A stretch of 64,000 nucleotides of DNA from DATJGR01 sp963787045 (GCA_963787045.1 CAWBBR010000010.1:1-64000); one strand, 5' to 3'. Positions 18,654 to 27,700 are shown, numbered from the stretch's first letter. Notes: generated by a model from the letters alone, not told the origin. Numbers and translations: made by a program.

Positions 18654-19184
18654 TCAGTTCTCCTTACCTTGATCGGCAGTTCCGGCGTCTGTGAGACCGT
18701 CGCGGATGCGCTGTTTGAGTCGATTGAGTTTCGTAGCCACGTTCGTTTCGGTGATGCCGAGTACATCGGCGATTTCGCGATAGCTGTGCTCGTCGAGGTA
18801 CAGCAGCATCAGCGCGCGATTGAGGTCGTCGAGGCTGCCGATGAACCGCCGCAGCAGTGCAACGCGTTCGTCGGCATCGTCGCCCGTGCTGGCGGGGAGT
18901 TCCTGCAGCCAATCGTCGTCGACGGTCTGCGTGTGGCGCACGTAGTCGCCGGTACGGCGCAGGAACGAGATCGCGACGTTCAGCGCGATGCGGTACATCC
19001 ACGTGGAGAATCGCCGGTTCGCGTCGTATTTCGGAAACGCTCGCCACAGCTGAGTGCAGATTTCCTGCGCGAGATCGCGACGGTCTTCGGCGTTGGCGCA
19101 ATACGTCGCCGCCACCTTGTAGACGATCTTCCGGTGTTCGTTCAGTAGAAACAGGAAATGCGTCTGCGAATCGCCCTGTGTCAT
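18654..19184 (-). CDS. ECF-family RNA polymerase sigma factor
   Basis: 176 residues from ATG 19184; the frame continues upstream without sigma-like sequence. Region 2 reads AEDRRDLAQEICTQLWRAFPKY followed by FSTWMYRIALNVAISFLRR. Region 4 is ALMLLYLDEHSYREIADVLG and ITETNVATKLNRLKQRIRD, a clear helix-turn-helix. One base separates it from the downstream membrane protein, so the pair is co-transcribed. No binding-site consensus is assigned. Confidence 0.85.
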   Translation of the reverse strand: MTQGDSQTHFLFLLNEHRKIVYKVAATYCANAEDRRDLAQEICTQLWRAFPKYDANRRFSTWMYRIALNVAISFLRRTGDYVRHTQTVDDDWLQELPASTGDDADERVALLRRFIGSLDDLNRALMLLYLDEHSYREIADVLGITETNVATKLNRLKQRIRDGLTDAGTADQGKEN

Positions 19185-19232
19185 GACCTGGTGCGCCGCC
19201 ACCGCTGTCGCTCCGTGCCTATCGTTGCTCAC

Positions 19233-19928
19233 ATGATTCGCGGCGGTAACGGAGAAAATCACAGCGGCTCGGTCTTTTTCCGCTCCACCGATCCTGTCGC
19301 GTGTACCTGCGCTGTCGGACCACGTACGCTGGCGGCCGGCATCGAACCGGAGACAGCGGTGACCGAGGCATCGCAGATTGTAGCCGTCGCGCACGTGATC
19401 CAATTGGCCGTCGCGCCGGTTTTCCTTCTGTCGGGCATCGGCGCAATGCTGGTGGTGATGACGAACCGTCTAGCGCGAGTGGTCGACCGGGCACGCGCGC
19501 TCGAGGCAACGTTGTCGATCGACAAACCTACGCCCGCGCCGATTCACGCTGAACTGACTACGCTCGCGCGCCGCGCCAAACTCGTCAGCGGATCGATCAC
19601 GCTGTGCACGGTAACGGCCCTGCTCGTCTGCGCCGTGATCGCAACGCTGTTTCTCGGCGACTTCGTGCGGTTCGACGTCTCGTTCGTGGTGGCGCTGCTG
19701 TTTCTCGCCTCGATGGCGACGTTCTTCGTGGCGCTGGTGCTGTTCCTGCGAGAAATCCTGATCGCAACCAAGGCAATGCGGATCGGGTCCTCAATAGTCA
19801 GCCGACGCGAATTCCATGCGCGGCGAGATGTCCGCTCAGCGCGTCGGCGCCGGCATTCGCCGGGAAGTGAACGCTCGGAATGCCTACCTGCCGCGCAGAG
19901 ACGACGTTCGGTTCGACATCGTCGATGA
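19233..19928 (+). CDS. DUF2721 membrane protein, C-terminus probably overrun
   Basis: Signature VAPVFLLSGIGAMLVVMTNR followed by LARVVDRARAL, typical of DUF2721 proteins; three hydrophobic segments (about 67-86, 130-152, 158-182 counted from ATG 19233). After LREILIATKAMRIG the literal frame runs on for about 45 Arg/Ser-rich residues across the end of the convergent HAD gene. If one G of the GGG at 19785-19787 is an insertion, the frame ends at TAG 19795-19797, exactly abutting the HAD stop at 19798. I consider that the real end. The start is uncertain; GTG 19359 is an alternative. Confidence 0.6.
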   Translation: MIRGGNGENHSGSVFFRSTDPVACTCAVGPRTLAAGIEPETAVTEASQIVAVAHVIQLAVAPVFLLSGIGAMLVVMTNRLARVVDRARALEATLSIDKPTPAPIHAELTTLARRAKLVSGSITLCTVTALLVCAVIATLFLGDFVRFDVSFVVALLFLASMATFFVALVLFLREILIATKAMRIGSSIVSRREFHARRDVRSARRRRHSPGSERSECLPAAQRRRSVRHRR

Positions 19929-20412
19929 ACAGCGCCTGCTCCGGCGCAAGCTGCAGGTCGGCGAGGATGTACTCGAAGTACGCGGCATCGGGTTTCGCGT
20001 GGCCGATGCGACAGGAATAGAACTCGCGGTCGAACAGGCTGCGATATCCGAGTTCACCCGACATGTAGTGCGCGCGGTGCGCCTGCTGATTGCTCGCGAG
20101 GCAACACGTCACGCCCGAACGACGCAGTGCGGAGATGACCTCGACCACGCCTTTGTCGACTTCGATGTTGGTCCAGATCGTCAGCGCCTGTTCCACGGTA
20201 GTGCGACTGCGCCAGCGCCGCAGCACCTCGCCGAGTTGCGTCGGAAAATCCACGGCACCCGTCAGACACGGTCGTTCCGACGCGAAGATCTCCGCCACGA
20301 AAGCATCCAGATGCGTCGCATCGTCGAGCATCTCCGCGAACCGCGCGCGCCAATCTCCGGCGGTGCGCTGAATCACACCGTCCGCGTCGAACAGAATTAC
20401 GCCGATCGTCAT
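19798..20412 (-). CDS. HAD-superfamily hydrolase
   Basis: 204 residues from ATG 20412. VILFDADGVIQ is HAD motif I (nucleophile Asp and acid/base Asp two residues on). CCLASNQQ carries motif II, GHAKPDAAYFEYIL motif III Lys, and ALFIDDVEPNV motif IV. The helical cap between motifs I and II marks a subfamily I, beta-phosphoglucomutase/haloacid-dehalogenase-like enzyme. Substrate unknown. Runs toward the carotenoid-oxygenase gene's 3' end with a 34-base gap. Confidence 0.8.
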   Translation of the reverse strand: MTIGVILFDADGVIQRTAGDWRARFAEMLDDATHLDAFVAEIFASERPCLTGAVDFPTQLGEVLRRWRSRTTVEQALTIWTNIEVDKGVVEVISALRRSGVTCCLASNQQAHRAHYMSGELGYRSLFDREFYSCRIGHAKPDAAYFEYILADLQLAPEQALFIDDVEPNVVSARQVGIPSVHFPANAGADALSGHLAAHGIRVG

Positions 20413-20446
20413 CGGGCCATCGCGCGCGACGGTGCTGCGGTGATCG

Positions 20447-21853
20447 TCAGGCCGCTTTCCAGTTGCCGTGAAAACCGAACGGCACTCGATGGTCGAGATA
20501 GGCCGTCGCCAGCGGACCCGACGCCACGTTTTGCGCGTCGAGCACAACGAGGTGACTCGCCTTGCGCGCATCGCTGTAGACGTTGGCCAGCAGATAACCG
20601 TCCCCCTCTGCAGCGTCGTCTGCGCGAGGCACGAAGATCGGCTCGTTCGTCGCGCACCCGGCCCCGACATCGTAGACGTCCACCTTGCCGGTGCGGTGAT
20701 CGATGCGGCCGATGCCGTTGAAGCCACCCACCTTGAACTGCGGATTCATGTCGCACGCGAAGTACCCGTATCGGTAGCTCAGCCCGGTACGACGTTCGTC
20801 GAGCCGCGGAAACTCGCACGCCATGTCGTTCAACCGTTCCACTTTGTAGTCGTCCGTGTTGCGCGCCAGATCGAACGTCCAGCGCGTCAACCGCGGCACC
20901 GCTTTCGACGCATCGCCGGGCGTGCCGTCGGGGCGCGGGAACAGCGGGGCTTCCTCGAATTCGCACACGTCGCAGACGACGGTGTCGCCTTCGGTATGGG
21001 CGTTCATCGGATGGAAGACGTACGCCGGATCGCCTTTGAACCAGCGCAGATCCTTCACGGACCCGTTGCGCGGCATGATGCCGATCTGCGTACCGAGTTC
21101 AGGCTCCCACGCATACACCGGTGCGCCCTGCATCGCGCGCTCCATCGACCCCGTTAGCGGCATGATCGGAAAGATCACGTGATCGCGGGTCACCATGAAG
21201 TCGTGCACCATCGCCGCGTATGGCGCGGTAAACGTCTCGGAGCGGGTCAACTTGCCGTTGCGGTCGACGACGTGGAACGACATGTCGGGCGAGATGCCGC
21301 CCGCGGCGTTGTAGCCGAAGAAGATCATCTCGCCGGTTTCGGGATCCATCTTCGGATGCGCGGTCATCGGTCCGACGAGCTTGCCGTCGAACGTCCACGC
21401 GCCGATCGATTCGAGCGTGTTCGGATCCATCTCGAACGGTGCGTGGCCTTCTTCGAGCGCCAGTAATTTGCCGCCGTGCCACACGATGTTCGTGTTCGCG
21501 ATGCCGTCGGTGGGCATGAATCGCACGCGCTCGTCGGAATCCATCGGGTTGAACGACGCGAACAGCGCTTCGCCGGCCTCGTGCTCGAGCTTCCATTTGA
21601 TCGTTCGCGCCCATCGGTTGCGATACGACACACGACCCTCGTGCAGCGTGAACGCGTGCAACATTCCGTCGCCGCCGAACCAGTGATGGTGGCCGCGCGG
21701 TGCGAACTGCGGATTCGGCCCGTTGCGATAGAAGGTGCCGTTCAGGTCACGTGGTAATTCGCCCTCGACGATGAGGTCCGGCGCGTCGCACTCCATCTGA
21801 ATTGGCGCGAAACCGCCGATCAGGTTCGGGTGATTCGGAAACGGTTTGGCCAT
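20447..21853 (-). CDS. carotenoid cleavage oxygenase (RPE65/lignostilbene dioxygenase family)
   Basis: 468 residues. Non-heme iron dioxygenase splitting a double bond in carotenoid- or stilbene-like substrates. The four iron-binding His are visible: AHPKMD (His166), MVHDFM (His217), VFHPMNAH (His281) and GFHGNW (His462). GTFYRNGPNPQF and HWFGGDGMLHAF are conserved family blocks. No signal peptide, so cytoplasmic. A lignin-derived stilbene or apocarotenoid substrate is possible; the sequence does not decide. Confidence 0.88.
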   Translation of the reverse strand: MAKPFPNHPNLIGGFAPIQMECDAPDLIVEGELPRDLNGTFYRNGPNPQFAPRGHHHWFGGDGMLHAFTLHEGRVSYRNRWARTIKWKLEHEAGEALFASFNPMDSDERVRFMPTDGIANTNIVWHGGKLLALEEGHAPFEMDPNTLESIGAWTFDGKLVGPMTAHPKMDPETGEMIFFGYNAAGGISPDMSFHVVDRNGKLTRSETFTAPYAAMVHDFMVTRDHVIFPIMPLTGSMERAMQGAPVYAWEPELGTQIGIMPRNGSVKDLRWFKGDPAYVFHPMNAHTEGDTVVCDVCEFEEAPLFPRPDGTPGDASKAVPRLTRWTFDLARNTDDYKVERLNDMACEFPRLDERRTGLSYRYGYFACDMNPQFKVGGFNGIGRIDHRTGKVDVYDVGAGCATNEPIFVPRADDAAEGDGYLLANVYSDARKASHLVVLDAQNVASGPLATAYLDHRVPFGFHGNWKAA

Positions 21854-22213
21854 GTCGGAACTCCGGTCGCGGGGCCGGAATCAAAGCATGTTTGATGCGG
21901 TTAAAACAGCGAGGGACTTCGGTTGGGGCCCGCTTGGACCCGCTGCTCTGGGGAGAGAAACAGCGGGTCCTTGCGGATAACCGTGAGATCTCTGGGGAGG
22001 GAGATGGCTCATGGTCAGTCGGATCAGCGATGGGGTGGCGCGTATCCGACGTGGGAGCAGTCTCTCAAACAGATGTTTCGACCTGATTTCCGCATCGGTA
22101 TCGCACTGCAACAATGTGTAACTCGGTGTGCCTGAATCGTTCAGCGCGCGATGGGGTTTCCGCTGGGTTCGACCAGCCCTTACACTCTCGCCTCCATTCG
22201 ACGGACGAGCATC
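21854..22213. promoter_or_regulatory. divergent intergenic region with hairpin
   Basis: 360 bases between two divergent start codons. A 10-base perfect inverted repeat, GGACCCGCTG (21936-21945) and CAGCGGGTCC (21961-21970), with a 15-base loop can form a stem in the 5' region of the oxygenase transcript. No protein-like frame is seen. Promoters for both flanking genes must lie here. Confidence 0.45.
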
Positions 22214-23443
22214 GTGGATTTCAACGACACCCCGGCTGAAGCGGCCTTCCGAAAAGAAGTGCGCGGTTTCCTCGACGCCCACGCACCGAAGCGAACCGAC
22301 CCCACCGAGTCGGCATTTCCCGAAGGGCGCGAAGACGGCGACGCCGTCAAAGTTGCCAAAGCATGGCAAGCGACGTTGTTCGACGCCGGCTGGGCATGCC
22401 TCAGCTGGCCGAAGGAATTCGGCGGCCGCGGCGCGGCGCCGATCGAGCGGGTGATCTGGAGCCAGGAAGTCAGCCGCTACGTGACCCCCGACGGCTTCTT
22501 CGTGATCGGCCAGGGTATGTGCGGGCCGACGCTGATGGCCTACGCCACCGACGAACAGAAGCGCCATTACCTGCCCGCGCTGGCCCGCGGCGACGACATC
22601 TGGTGTCAGCTGTTCAGCGAGCCGGTCGCCGGTTCGGACCTGGCCGGCATCAAGACGCGCGCGGATCGCGACGGCGACGACTGGGTGTTGAACGGCCAGA
22701 AGATCTGGACCAGCGGCGCGCACTATTCCGACTTCGGCATCATCGTCACCCGAACCGATCCGAACGTGCCGAAACACAAAGGGCTGACCATGTTCTTCAT
22801 CGACATGAAGAGCCCCGGCATCGAGATCCGTCCGATCAAGCAGATCAACGGCGATCGCGCTTTCAACGAAGTGTTCTTCACCAACGTGCGCGTTCCCGAC
22901 AGTCAGCGGCTCGGCGCCGTCGGTAGTGGCTGGCAGGTATCGCTCGTGACGCTGATGAACGAGCGGCTCGCCGTCGGCGGCAGCCTTGCAACCAGCGTCG
23001 ACCCGATGCTCGAACTCGCCGCCGCGATGAAGATCGACGGCAAACCGGCGCTCCAGAACGAAGCAGTGCGCGAGAAAATCGCCTCGTGGTACGCGCAACT
23101 GGCTGGGCTGAAATACACCGGCTTCAGAATGGTGTCGGCATTGTCGCGCGGCGCCACACCGGGTCCCGAAGCTTCGATCAGCAAAGTAGTGGTCGCGCGG
23201 ATGAATCAGGACATGGCGAACTTCGCGCTCGACTTGCAAAGCCACGGCGGCGTGCTCGACTCGCCGAAACTGAGCGCGATGCACAATCAGTTCCAGCGCC
23301 AGTTCATGCGTTCGCCGGCCAACCGCATCGAGGGCGGCTCCGACGAGATTCTCCGCAACATCATTGCGGAGCGGGTGCTCGGACTTCCGGCGGACATCCG
23401 CGTCGACAAAGACCTGCCGTTTCGCGACGTTCCGAAGAACTGA
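22214..23443 (+). CDS. acyl-CoA dehydrogenase
   Basis: 409 residues from GTG 22214, which gives the typical VDFNDTPAEAAFRKEVRGFL start; an in-frame ATG at 22151 is less family-like. FAD enzyme forming the alpha-beta double bond of an acyl-CoA. SWPKEFGGRG, QLFSEPVAGSDLAGIKTRA and WVLNGQKIWTSGAHYSDFG are the mid-domain FAD/substrate blocks, and ANRIEGGSDEILRNIIAERV is the C-terminal signature. The form resembles the subfamily acting on bulky or branched acyl chains, such as terpenoid or steroid side chains. Confidence 0.85.
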   Translation: MDFNDTPAEAAFRKEVRGFLDAHAPKRTDPTESAFPEGREDGDAVKVAKAWQATLFDAGWACLSWPKEFGGRGAAPIERVIWSQEVSRYVTPDGFFVIGQGMCGPTLMAYATDEQKRHYLPALARGDDIWCQLFSEPVAGSDLAGIKTRADRDGDDWVLNGQKIWTSGAHYSDFGIIVTRTDPNVPKHKGLTMFFIDMKSPGIEIRPIKQINGDRAFNEVFFTNVRVPDSQRLGAVGSGWQVSLVTLMNERLAVGGSLATSVDPMLELAAAMKIDGKPALQNEAVREKIASWYAQLAGLKYTGFRMVSALSRGATPGPEASISKVVVARMNQDMANFALDLQSHGGVLDSPKLSAMHNQFQRQFMRSPANRIEGGSDEILRNIIAERVLGLPADIRVDKDLPFRDVPKN

Positions 23444-23569
23444 CCGGGTCTGAAAACCGTGCGCAGCGCACAGTTCGCTGCGCCGATCGTTCTCCTTTGT
23501 GTGAAGAGATGGGCAGAACGCGCGCCGCAACACCGTCACCGTGACAGCACTGCCTCGGGGGACGCTGTC

Positions 23570-23944
23570 ATGGCTACGGTCATCGGTTCACGTGTGCTGT
23601 TCCTAATCGCGGTCGCGGCCCTGGCCGGTTGCACCACATCGCCTCACGTTGGCGAAGACCGCCAACTGTTCGTCGTCGAAAACCAGGTCTCCCAACTCGA
23701 ACATGCGATCGGCAAGCGATCGGCGCGCATGCAAGGGCTGCATCAGGAGATGCTGCAGGTCGTCGACGCGTTGACGGCGCCCGACACCGACACGACGAAC
23801 CGGCTGTTTCTGATGGAGCGGACCCGGTCGATCGTTGAAGAACAGGCGCGATTGCAGGCCGACATCGAACGTTTGAACGCTGAGATGGCGGTCAAACGCG
23901 CCGAGCTGGAAACGTTGCGGCATCCGCTGACCGCCAGTTCCTGA
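23570..23944 (+). CDS. small coiled-coil lipoprotein
   Basis: 124 residues from ATG 23570. Lipoprotein signal with lipobox LAGC (lipid Cys about residue 20). The mature part is almost entirely heptad-like helix (QLFVVENQVSQLEHAIG, IVEEQARLQADIERLNAEM), so a periplasmic coiled coil anchored to a membrane is likely. No family recognised. It follows the acyl-CoA dehydrogenase at 126 bases and may be independent. Confidence 0.65.
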   Translation: MATVIGSRVLFLIAVAALAGCTTSPHVGEDRQLFVVENQVSQLEHAIGKRSARMQGLHQEMLQVVDALTAPDTDTTNRLFLMERTRSIVEEQARLQADIERLNAEMAVKRAELETLRHPLTASS

Positions 23945-24002
23945 CCCGAGCGGTTCGCGACCTGAAGCCAGCGCCGAGGGGTCTCCGGCGTCACGCCAAA
24001 CC

Positions 24003-24371
24003 TTACATGCAGAAGGCGACCAGCTTGTTGCCGTCGGGATCCCTGAAATAGCCGCCGTGGAACCCACCGTCGCCGCGCGGCCCCGGCGCGCCTTCGTCTT
24101 TCGCCCCGAGTTGCATTGCCTTCGCGTGGACTTTCTTGACCGCCTCCGGCGAACCGACATTGAGCGCGATCATCGTGCCGTTACCGACGCTCGCCTTCTT
24201 GTCGTCGAATGGCTTGCATACCGCGAGCATCGGCTGATCGGGCTGGGTGCCCCAGCCCACCATGCGGTCGCTGTCCATGAAGCGGCGCGCGCCGACTTCG
24301 GCGAGCAACGCGTCATAGAACGCAGCGCTGCGCTTCAGATCGTTCGTCCCCAGTGTCACGTAACCAATCAT
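24003..24371 (-). CDS. VOC/glyoxalase-family protein
   Basis: 122 residues. MIGYVTLGTNDLKRSAAFYD is the classic opening strand and helix of a vicinal-oxygen-chelate half, and GGYFRDPDGNKLVAFCM is the typical closing strand with the metal-side His/Glu region. The GAPGPRGDGGFHGG loop is common in the lactoylglutathione-lyase-like group. Probably a small cytoplasmic resistance or lyase protein; substrate not predictable. Confidence 0.8.
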   Translation of the reverse strand: MIGYVTLGTNDLKRSAAFYDALLAEVGARRFMDSDRMVGWGTQPDQPMLAVCKPFDDKKASVGNGTMIALNVGSPEAVKKVHAKAMQLGAKDEGAPGPRGDGGFHGGYFRDPDGNKLVAFCM

Positions 24372-24420
24372 GATGAGTCTCCCTTTCGTGGCTTCGTCGC
24401 GTTTCGGATTGTAGTGCAGA

Positions 24421-24972
24421 TCAACGCCGATCCAACGCGTTCAGCACCGCGTCGGCCCATTCCGCGCTCGGCGCGTCGTATTCGATGCGCATCAGCTTGC
24501 ACGGCAACGACTTCATCCAGAACGCGTGCAGCATGTGGCTGCGCTGTTCGAGTCCGGCGGTGTCGTAACGCCGCGCCCATTCGATGAACGTCTGGCTCTG
24601 ATCGCGCATGTCGCCGCCGACTTCTATACGCGCACCATAGCGTTCTCGTTCGCGTTCGAGAATCCGCTGCATGCGCAGGTCCGGATCGATTCGCAGGTAC
24701 ACGGCCAGCGAAAACTCGTTCACGAGTGCATCGCCCCAACCGACCATCGAACCCGACAACACCCACTCGTCCGCACCGTTGACGTCGCGCAACAGCAACG
24801 CTGTACGCTCGTCGCGAGGCCGCACCACGGTGAACGGCGGTTCCGTCGGCTCCCAGAAATAGTCGTCGCTGTCGAAAAAACGTACGCCTAGACGCTCGGC
24901 AAGCGTGCGCCCCAGTGTCGTCGTGCCTGAACCCGACGCACCGAAGATATGGATCCTAACGGGTAACGCCAT
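24421..24972 (-). CDS. P-loop kinase, adenylate/shikimate-kinase-like
   Basis: 183 residues. RIHIFGASGSGTTTLGRTLA is a Walker A loop near the N-terminus. FFDSDDYFW holds acidic acceptor-side residues and WVLSGSMVGW resembles the second strand of small-molecule kinases. The lid region is Arg-rich (ILERERERYG). Such proteins phosphorylate nucleotides or small metabolites, but this one is annotated only as AAA/P-loop in most genomes. It lies ten bases downstream of the GST gene on the same strand. Confidence 0.7.
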   Translation of the reverse strand: MALPVRIHIFGASGSGTTTLGRTLAERLGVRFFDSDDYFWEPTEPPFTVVRPRDERTALLLRDVNGADEWVLSGSMVGWGDALVNEFSLAVYLRIDPDLRMQRILERERERYGARIEVGGDMRDQSQTFIEWARRYDTAGLEQRSHMLHAFWMKSLPCKLMRIEYDAPSAEWADAVLNALDRR

Positions 24973-24982
24973 GGTTGGTTCG

Positions 24983-25736
24983 TTAGATCTTCAAAATGCC
25001 CCGACGCGGAGTCGCGGTGCCGTACGTGTCCGCCATGATCGGCGCACCGGCAGCCCGTAGCGCGTCGCGATGCCGGTCGATCGGAGTACGACACGACAGA
25101 TCTTCGAATGCGCGCAGCGCCATGAACGCCGGTAGGTCCAACACGCGCGTCACGATACGCGGCCAGCTTCGGCCACCGTTGCGGATCGATCGCGTACTTC
25201 GCGAACATCGCGTTTCGGAAGAAGACCGCGATCGAAATGTCTGCGATCGACAGCGCACCGAAAAGGAATGTTTCCGCAGGCGCCATCGGCTCGAGATAGT
25301 CGAGAATGCTGGGGATCTCTTCGTCGATCGCACGATCGACGATTGCCTGATCGGTCTGCTCGCCCCACACGAACCGGTTGATGACACGTTGATTGAACAG
25401 CCGCCAGATGAAGACTTCACCCATCCGCGTATCGGCGAACTCCTCCAACCAGCGCGCTCGGGCGCGGTCCGCAACATCCGCGGGATATAGCGCCGGCTCT
25501 GGATAGCGATCGTCGAGGTATTGGCATATCACAGACGAATCGGCCAACGTCACGCGATCGTCGATCAGCACCGGAATGCGTCTGACAGGACTGAGGCGCG
25601 AAAACCGATCGTCGCCCATGAACGGAATGATCGGGTCGATCTGATAAGGAATTTGCTTCAGATTCAAAACCACGAGCGCCTTGCGGACATACGGCGATAT
25701 GAACGAGCCGATGATTTGAACGGGCTTCGCTGCCAT
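24983..25736 (-). CDS. glutathione S-transferase, frameshifted
   Basis: Starts MAAKPVQIIGSFISPYVRKA at 25736, a GST thioredoxin-fold N-terminus with Ser/Pro near the glutathione site; RIPVLIDD and DSSVICQYLDDRYPEP carry the cis-Pro and the glutathione-binding Ser. The C-terminal helical domain continues to WPKLAAY, where the frame breaks at about 25155-25165. One base over, the protein goes on as TRVLDLPAFMALRAFEDL and ends at 24983. A single inserted base explains it. Without repair the literal frame runs into the kinase gene. Confidence 0.75.
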
Positions 25737-25858
25737 CACTTTTCCCCTTCGAGCGCGCGTGGCCGCGAAGCCTATCACGCACCGCATCGATCGAGAGCGC
25801 ACTGGCAAACTCTGCGTCGTTGCCGCAGGCTACCGCGGTCTCGGTAGCGGATCGATGG

Positions 25859-26272
25859 ATGAAACTCGCAGTCAGATTGATCGGCGCATTGGTGGCGGTC
25901 GTGGTCGTTCTGTTCGTCGTTCAGATTCTCGCGTCGGAGAGCGGCGAGGTCGTCGTCATCACCACTACCGACGCCACCGGGGCGCAACACGAAACGCATG
26001 TGTGGATCGTCGACAACGACGGCCACGCGTGGCTGCGATCCGGCTCTCCGAAATCGGCGTGGTATGCGCGTTTGAAGGAAACGCCAACGCTCGAGCTCGA
26101 GCGCGCCGGCACGCGGTCCGAATACACCGTGACCGCGGTGCCGGCCAAGCGCGCGGAACTGAATGCGCTGATGCGTGAGAAGTACGGCTGGGCGGACGCC
26201 TACATCGGCTTCTTCATCTCCCGCGCCGAAGCAGTGCCGATCCGGCTCGATCCGCGTCCGTCCGAGGCTTAG
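25859..26272 (+). CDS. membrane-anchored split-barrel (PNPOx-like) protein
   Basis: 137 residues from ATG 25859 (MKLAVRLIGALVAVVVVLFVVQ, one N-terminal transmembrane segment). The remainder, with HETHVWIVDNDGHAWLR and SAWYARLKETPTLELER, resembles the beta-barrel of nitroreductase/DUF2255-type flavin or F420 binding proteins. REKYGWADAYIGFF near the end is typical of that group. Function unknown. Convergent with the P-loop gene at 26269, overlapping by four bases. Confidence 0.6.
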   Translation: MKLAVRLIGALVAVVVVLFVVQILASESGEVVVITTTDATGAQHETHVWIVDNDGHAWLRSGSPKSAWYARLKETPTLELERAGTRSEYTVTAVPAKRAELNALMREKYGWADAYIGFFISRAEAVPIRLDPRPSEA

Positions 26273-26898
26273 TCGCCGTTGCCGATCCGTTCGAGGATCC
26301 ATGCGTCGACCTGCTGCGCGGTGCGCTCGGGCGCGACGCTGGACGTGTCGAGAATGTCGATCTGCGGCGATCCTGTGTAGCTCTTGAACCACGCGTTGAA
26401 TCGCAACTGTGCGGTTACGAACGCTGCCTGCCCTGAACCACGCCATTCCGGACGCGCGTGCAACCGCTCGCGAAGATCTTCGTCGGTGCACGTCAGCGCG
26501 AGGTAATGCACCGCAGAGAAGTACCTGCGCTCTATGCACGGTTCGATGTTGCCCGGCACGCCGAAGCCGGCACCGAAAAGCACCACCGGACGCCGCGACT
26601 GCGCGATGTTCTTGGCCATCCGCAACCAGGTCTCGAAGAAATGCGCGTGGTTCGACGGATCGACGAATTCGCGTCGCCACAGGATGTCGACATCTAACAA
26701 CACCGCTCGGGTGACGACGCCGGTCAACAGGCCGCACACGCGCGTCTTGCCGGCACCGCTCGCGCCCGACACGATCAACAGCGGCGAGCACACGAAACGA
26801 TGCGCGTGTCCGCAGTCGGGGCAGATTGCAGCGGGGCCGGAAAGCTCGATGCGCTTGTCGGCCCGATACGATCCGCAGTGCTCGCATACGTTGATCAC
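26269..26898 (-). CDS. P-loop kinase with N-terminal zinc ribbon
   Basis: 209 residues. The N-terminus has a four-Cys zinc-ribbon pattern, CEHC (5, 8) and CPDC (26, 29), followed by LLIVSGASGAGKTRVCGLL, a Walker A loop. LLDVDILW gives the acidic strand of small-molecule kinases. The combination of an RNA/protein-binding-type ribbon with a nucleotide kinase fold is unusual. The start overlaps the end of the next P-loop gene by four bases (ATGA), so the two are coupled. No substrate assigned. Confidence 0.65.
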   Translation of the reverse strand: MINVCEHCGSYRADKRIELSGPAAICPDCGHAHRFVCSPLLIVSGASGAGKTRVCGLLTGVVTRAVLLDVDILWRREFVDPSNHAHFFETWLRMAKNIAQSRRPVVLFGAGFGVPGNIEPCIERRYFSAVHYLALTCTDEDLRERLHARPEWRGSGQAAFVTAQLRFNAWFKSYTGSPQIDILDTSSVAPERTAQQVDAWILERIGNGD

Positions 26899-27485
26899 GG
26901 GTTCACGCCGCCCACGAACGCAACGAGTTCATCGACGATCGCGTGCGGGTCCTTCCGATCGGTGTCGATACGGTGCGCGAACGCATCGCTTGCCGAATGA
27001 TCGCGACATGCGGCGGACGCGCGCGGGTACACCCACTCACCTTCACTGCTCGTTGGCGACACGCCGCGCGTCGCCAAGCGTGCGTGGACGGTAGTCTCAG
27101 GCGCCACCAGGCAGACATGGACGACGCGACATCCGCTCGCCGTCAGCGCGCTGCGAAGAACATCGAGCAGTCCGAGATCGAGCGACATCGGCACGATCAG
27201 CGGACGAGCCACGACCGCGCAAACGCGTATTGCGTGCACGGTCAGCGCGCGCCAAAGGCGCGACTCCCGATAGTCGTCGAGCATCGCGGTCGATCCCGGG
27301 AACCAGCGCGGCAATCGGCGCAGCACGTAGCCGATCCGCTCCGGGTCGTACAAACGGCTGCCTTTCACACGGTTTCGGAAGATGCGGGCCACCGACGACT
27401 TGCCGACGCCGAACGCTCCGTTGATCAGAACGACGCAGCGACCGCTCGCTGCGCCGCCGTACGATTGACGCGACGCGCTAGACAT
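26895..27485 (-). CDS. P-loop kinase-like protein
   Basis: 196 residues. VVLINGAFGVGKSSVARIF is a Walker A loop with the GAFGVGK form typical of AAA_18/AAA_33-like kinases sometimes annotated as tunicamycin-resistance or shikimate-kinase-like. LYDPERIGYVLRRLP forms the acceptor region, and HARLATRG the lid. It is the first gene of a two-gene unit with the zinc-ribbon kinase. Substrate unknown. Confidence 0.7.
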   Translation of the reverse strand: MSSASRQSYGGAASGRCVVLINGAFGVGKSSVARIFRNRVKGSRLYDPERIGYVLRRLPRWFPGSTAMLDDYRESRLWRALTVHAIRVCAVVARPLIVPMSLDLGLLDVLRSALTASGCRVVHVCLVAPETTVHARLATRGVSPTSSEGEWVYPRASAACRDHSASDAFAHRIDTDRKDPHAIVDELVAFVGGVNP

Positions 27486-27671
27486 CTATCACCACGACCT
27501 GCCCGTTCCGCTTCCGAAATGCGGTTGCGAGCCGAATTTGCGACCGAACGCGACGTCGGTGGCGTTGAAGTCCAAATGGCCGCACACCAGTGTTCATGCG
27601 GCCTGCCGCCCGATTCGACCGCCATTGTTGCGATCTACTCGAGAAATTTTGCTGCGATGCAAAAAAAGTGA

Positions 27672-27700
27672 TTGACGAGGTCAATTCGAGCCGGTATCGT
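27672..27700 (+). promoter_or_regulatory. probable sigma70 promoter of phasin gene
   Basis: TTGACG (27672-27677) and TATCGT (27695-27700) are separated by 17 bases and lie 43 bases before the phasin ATG. The upstream side is A-rich (AAAAAAA near 27661). This is the best-looking promoter in the window by eye. Confidence 0.45.
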
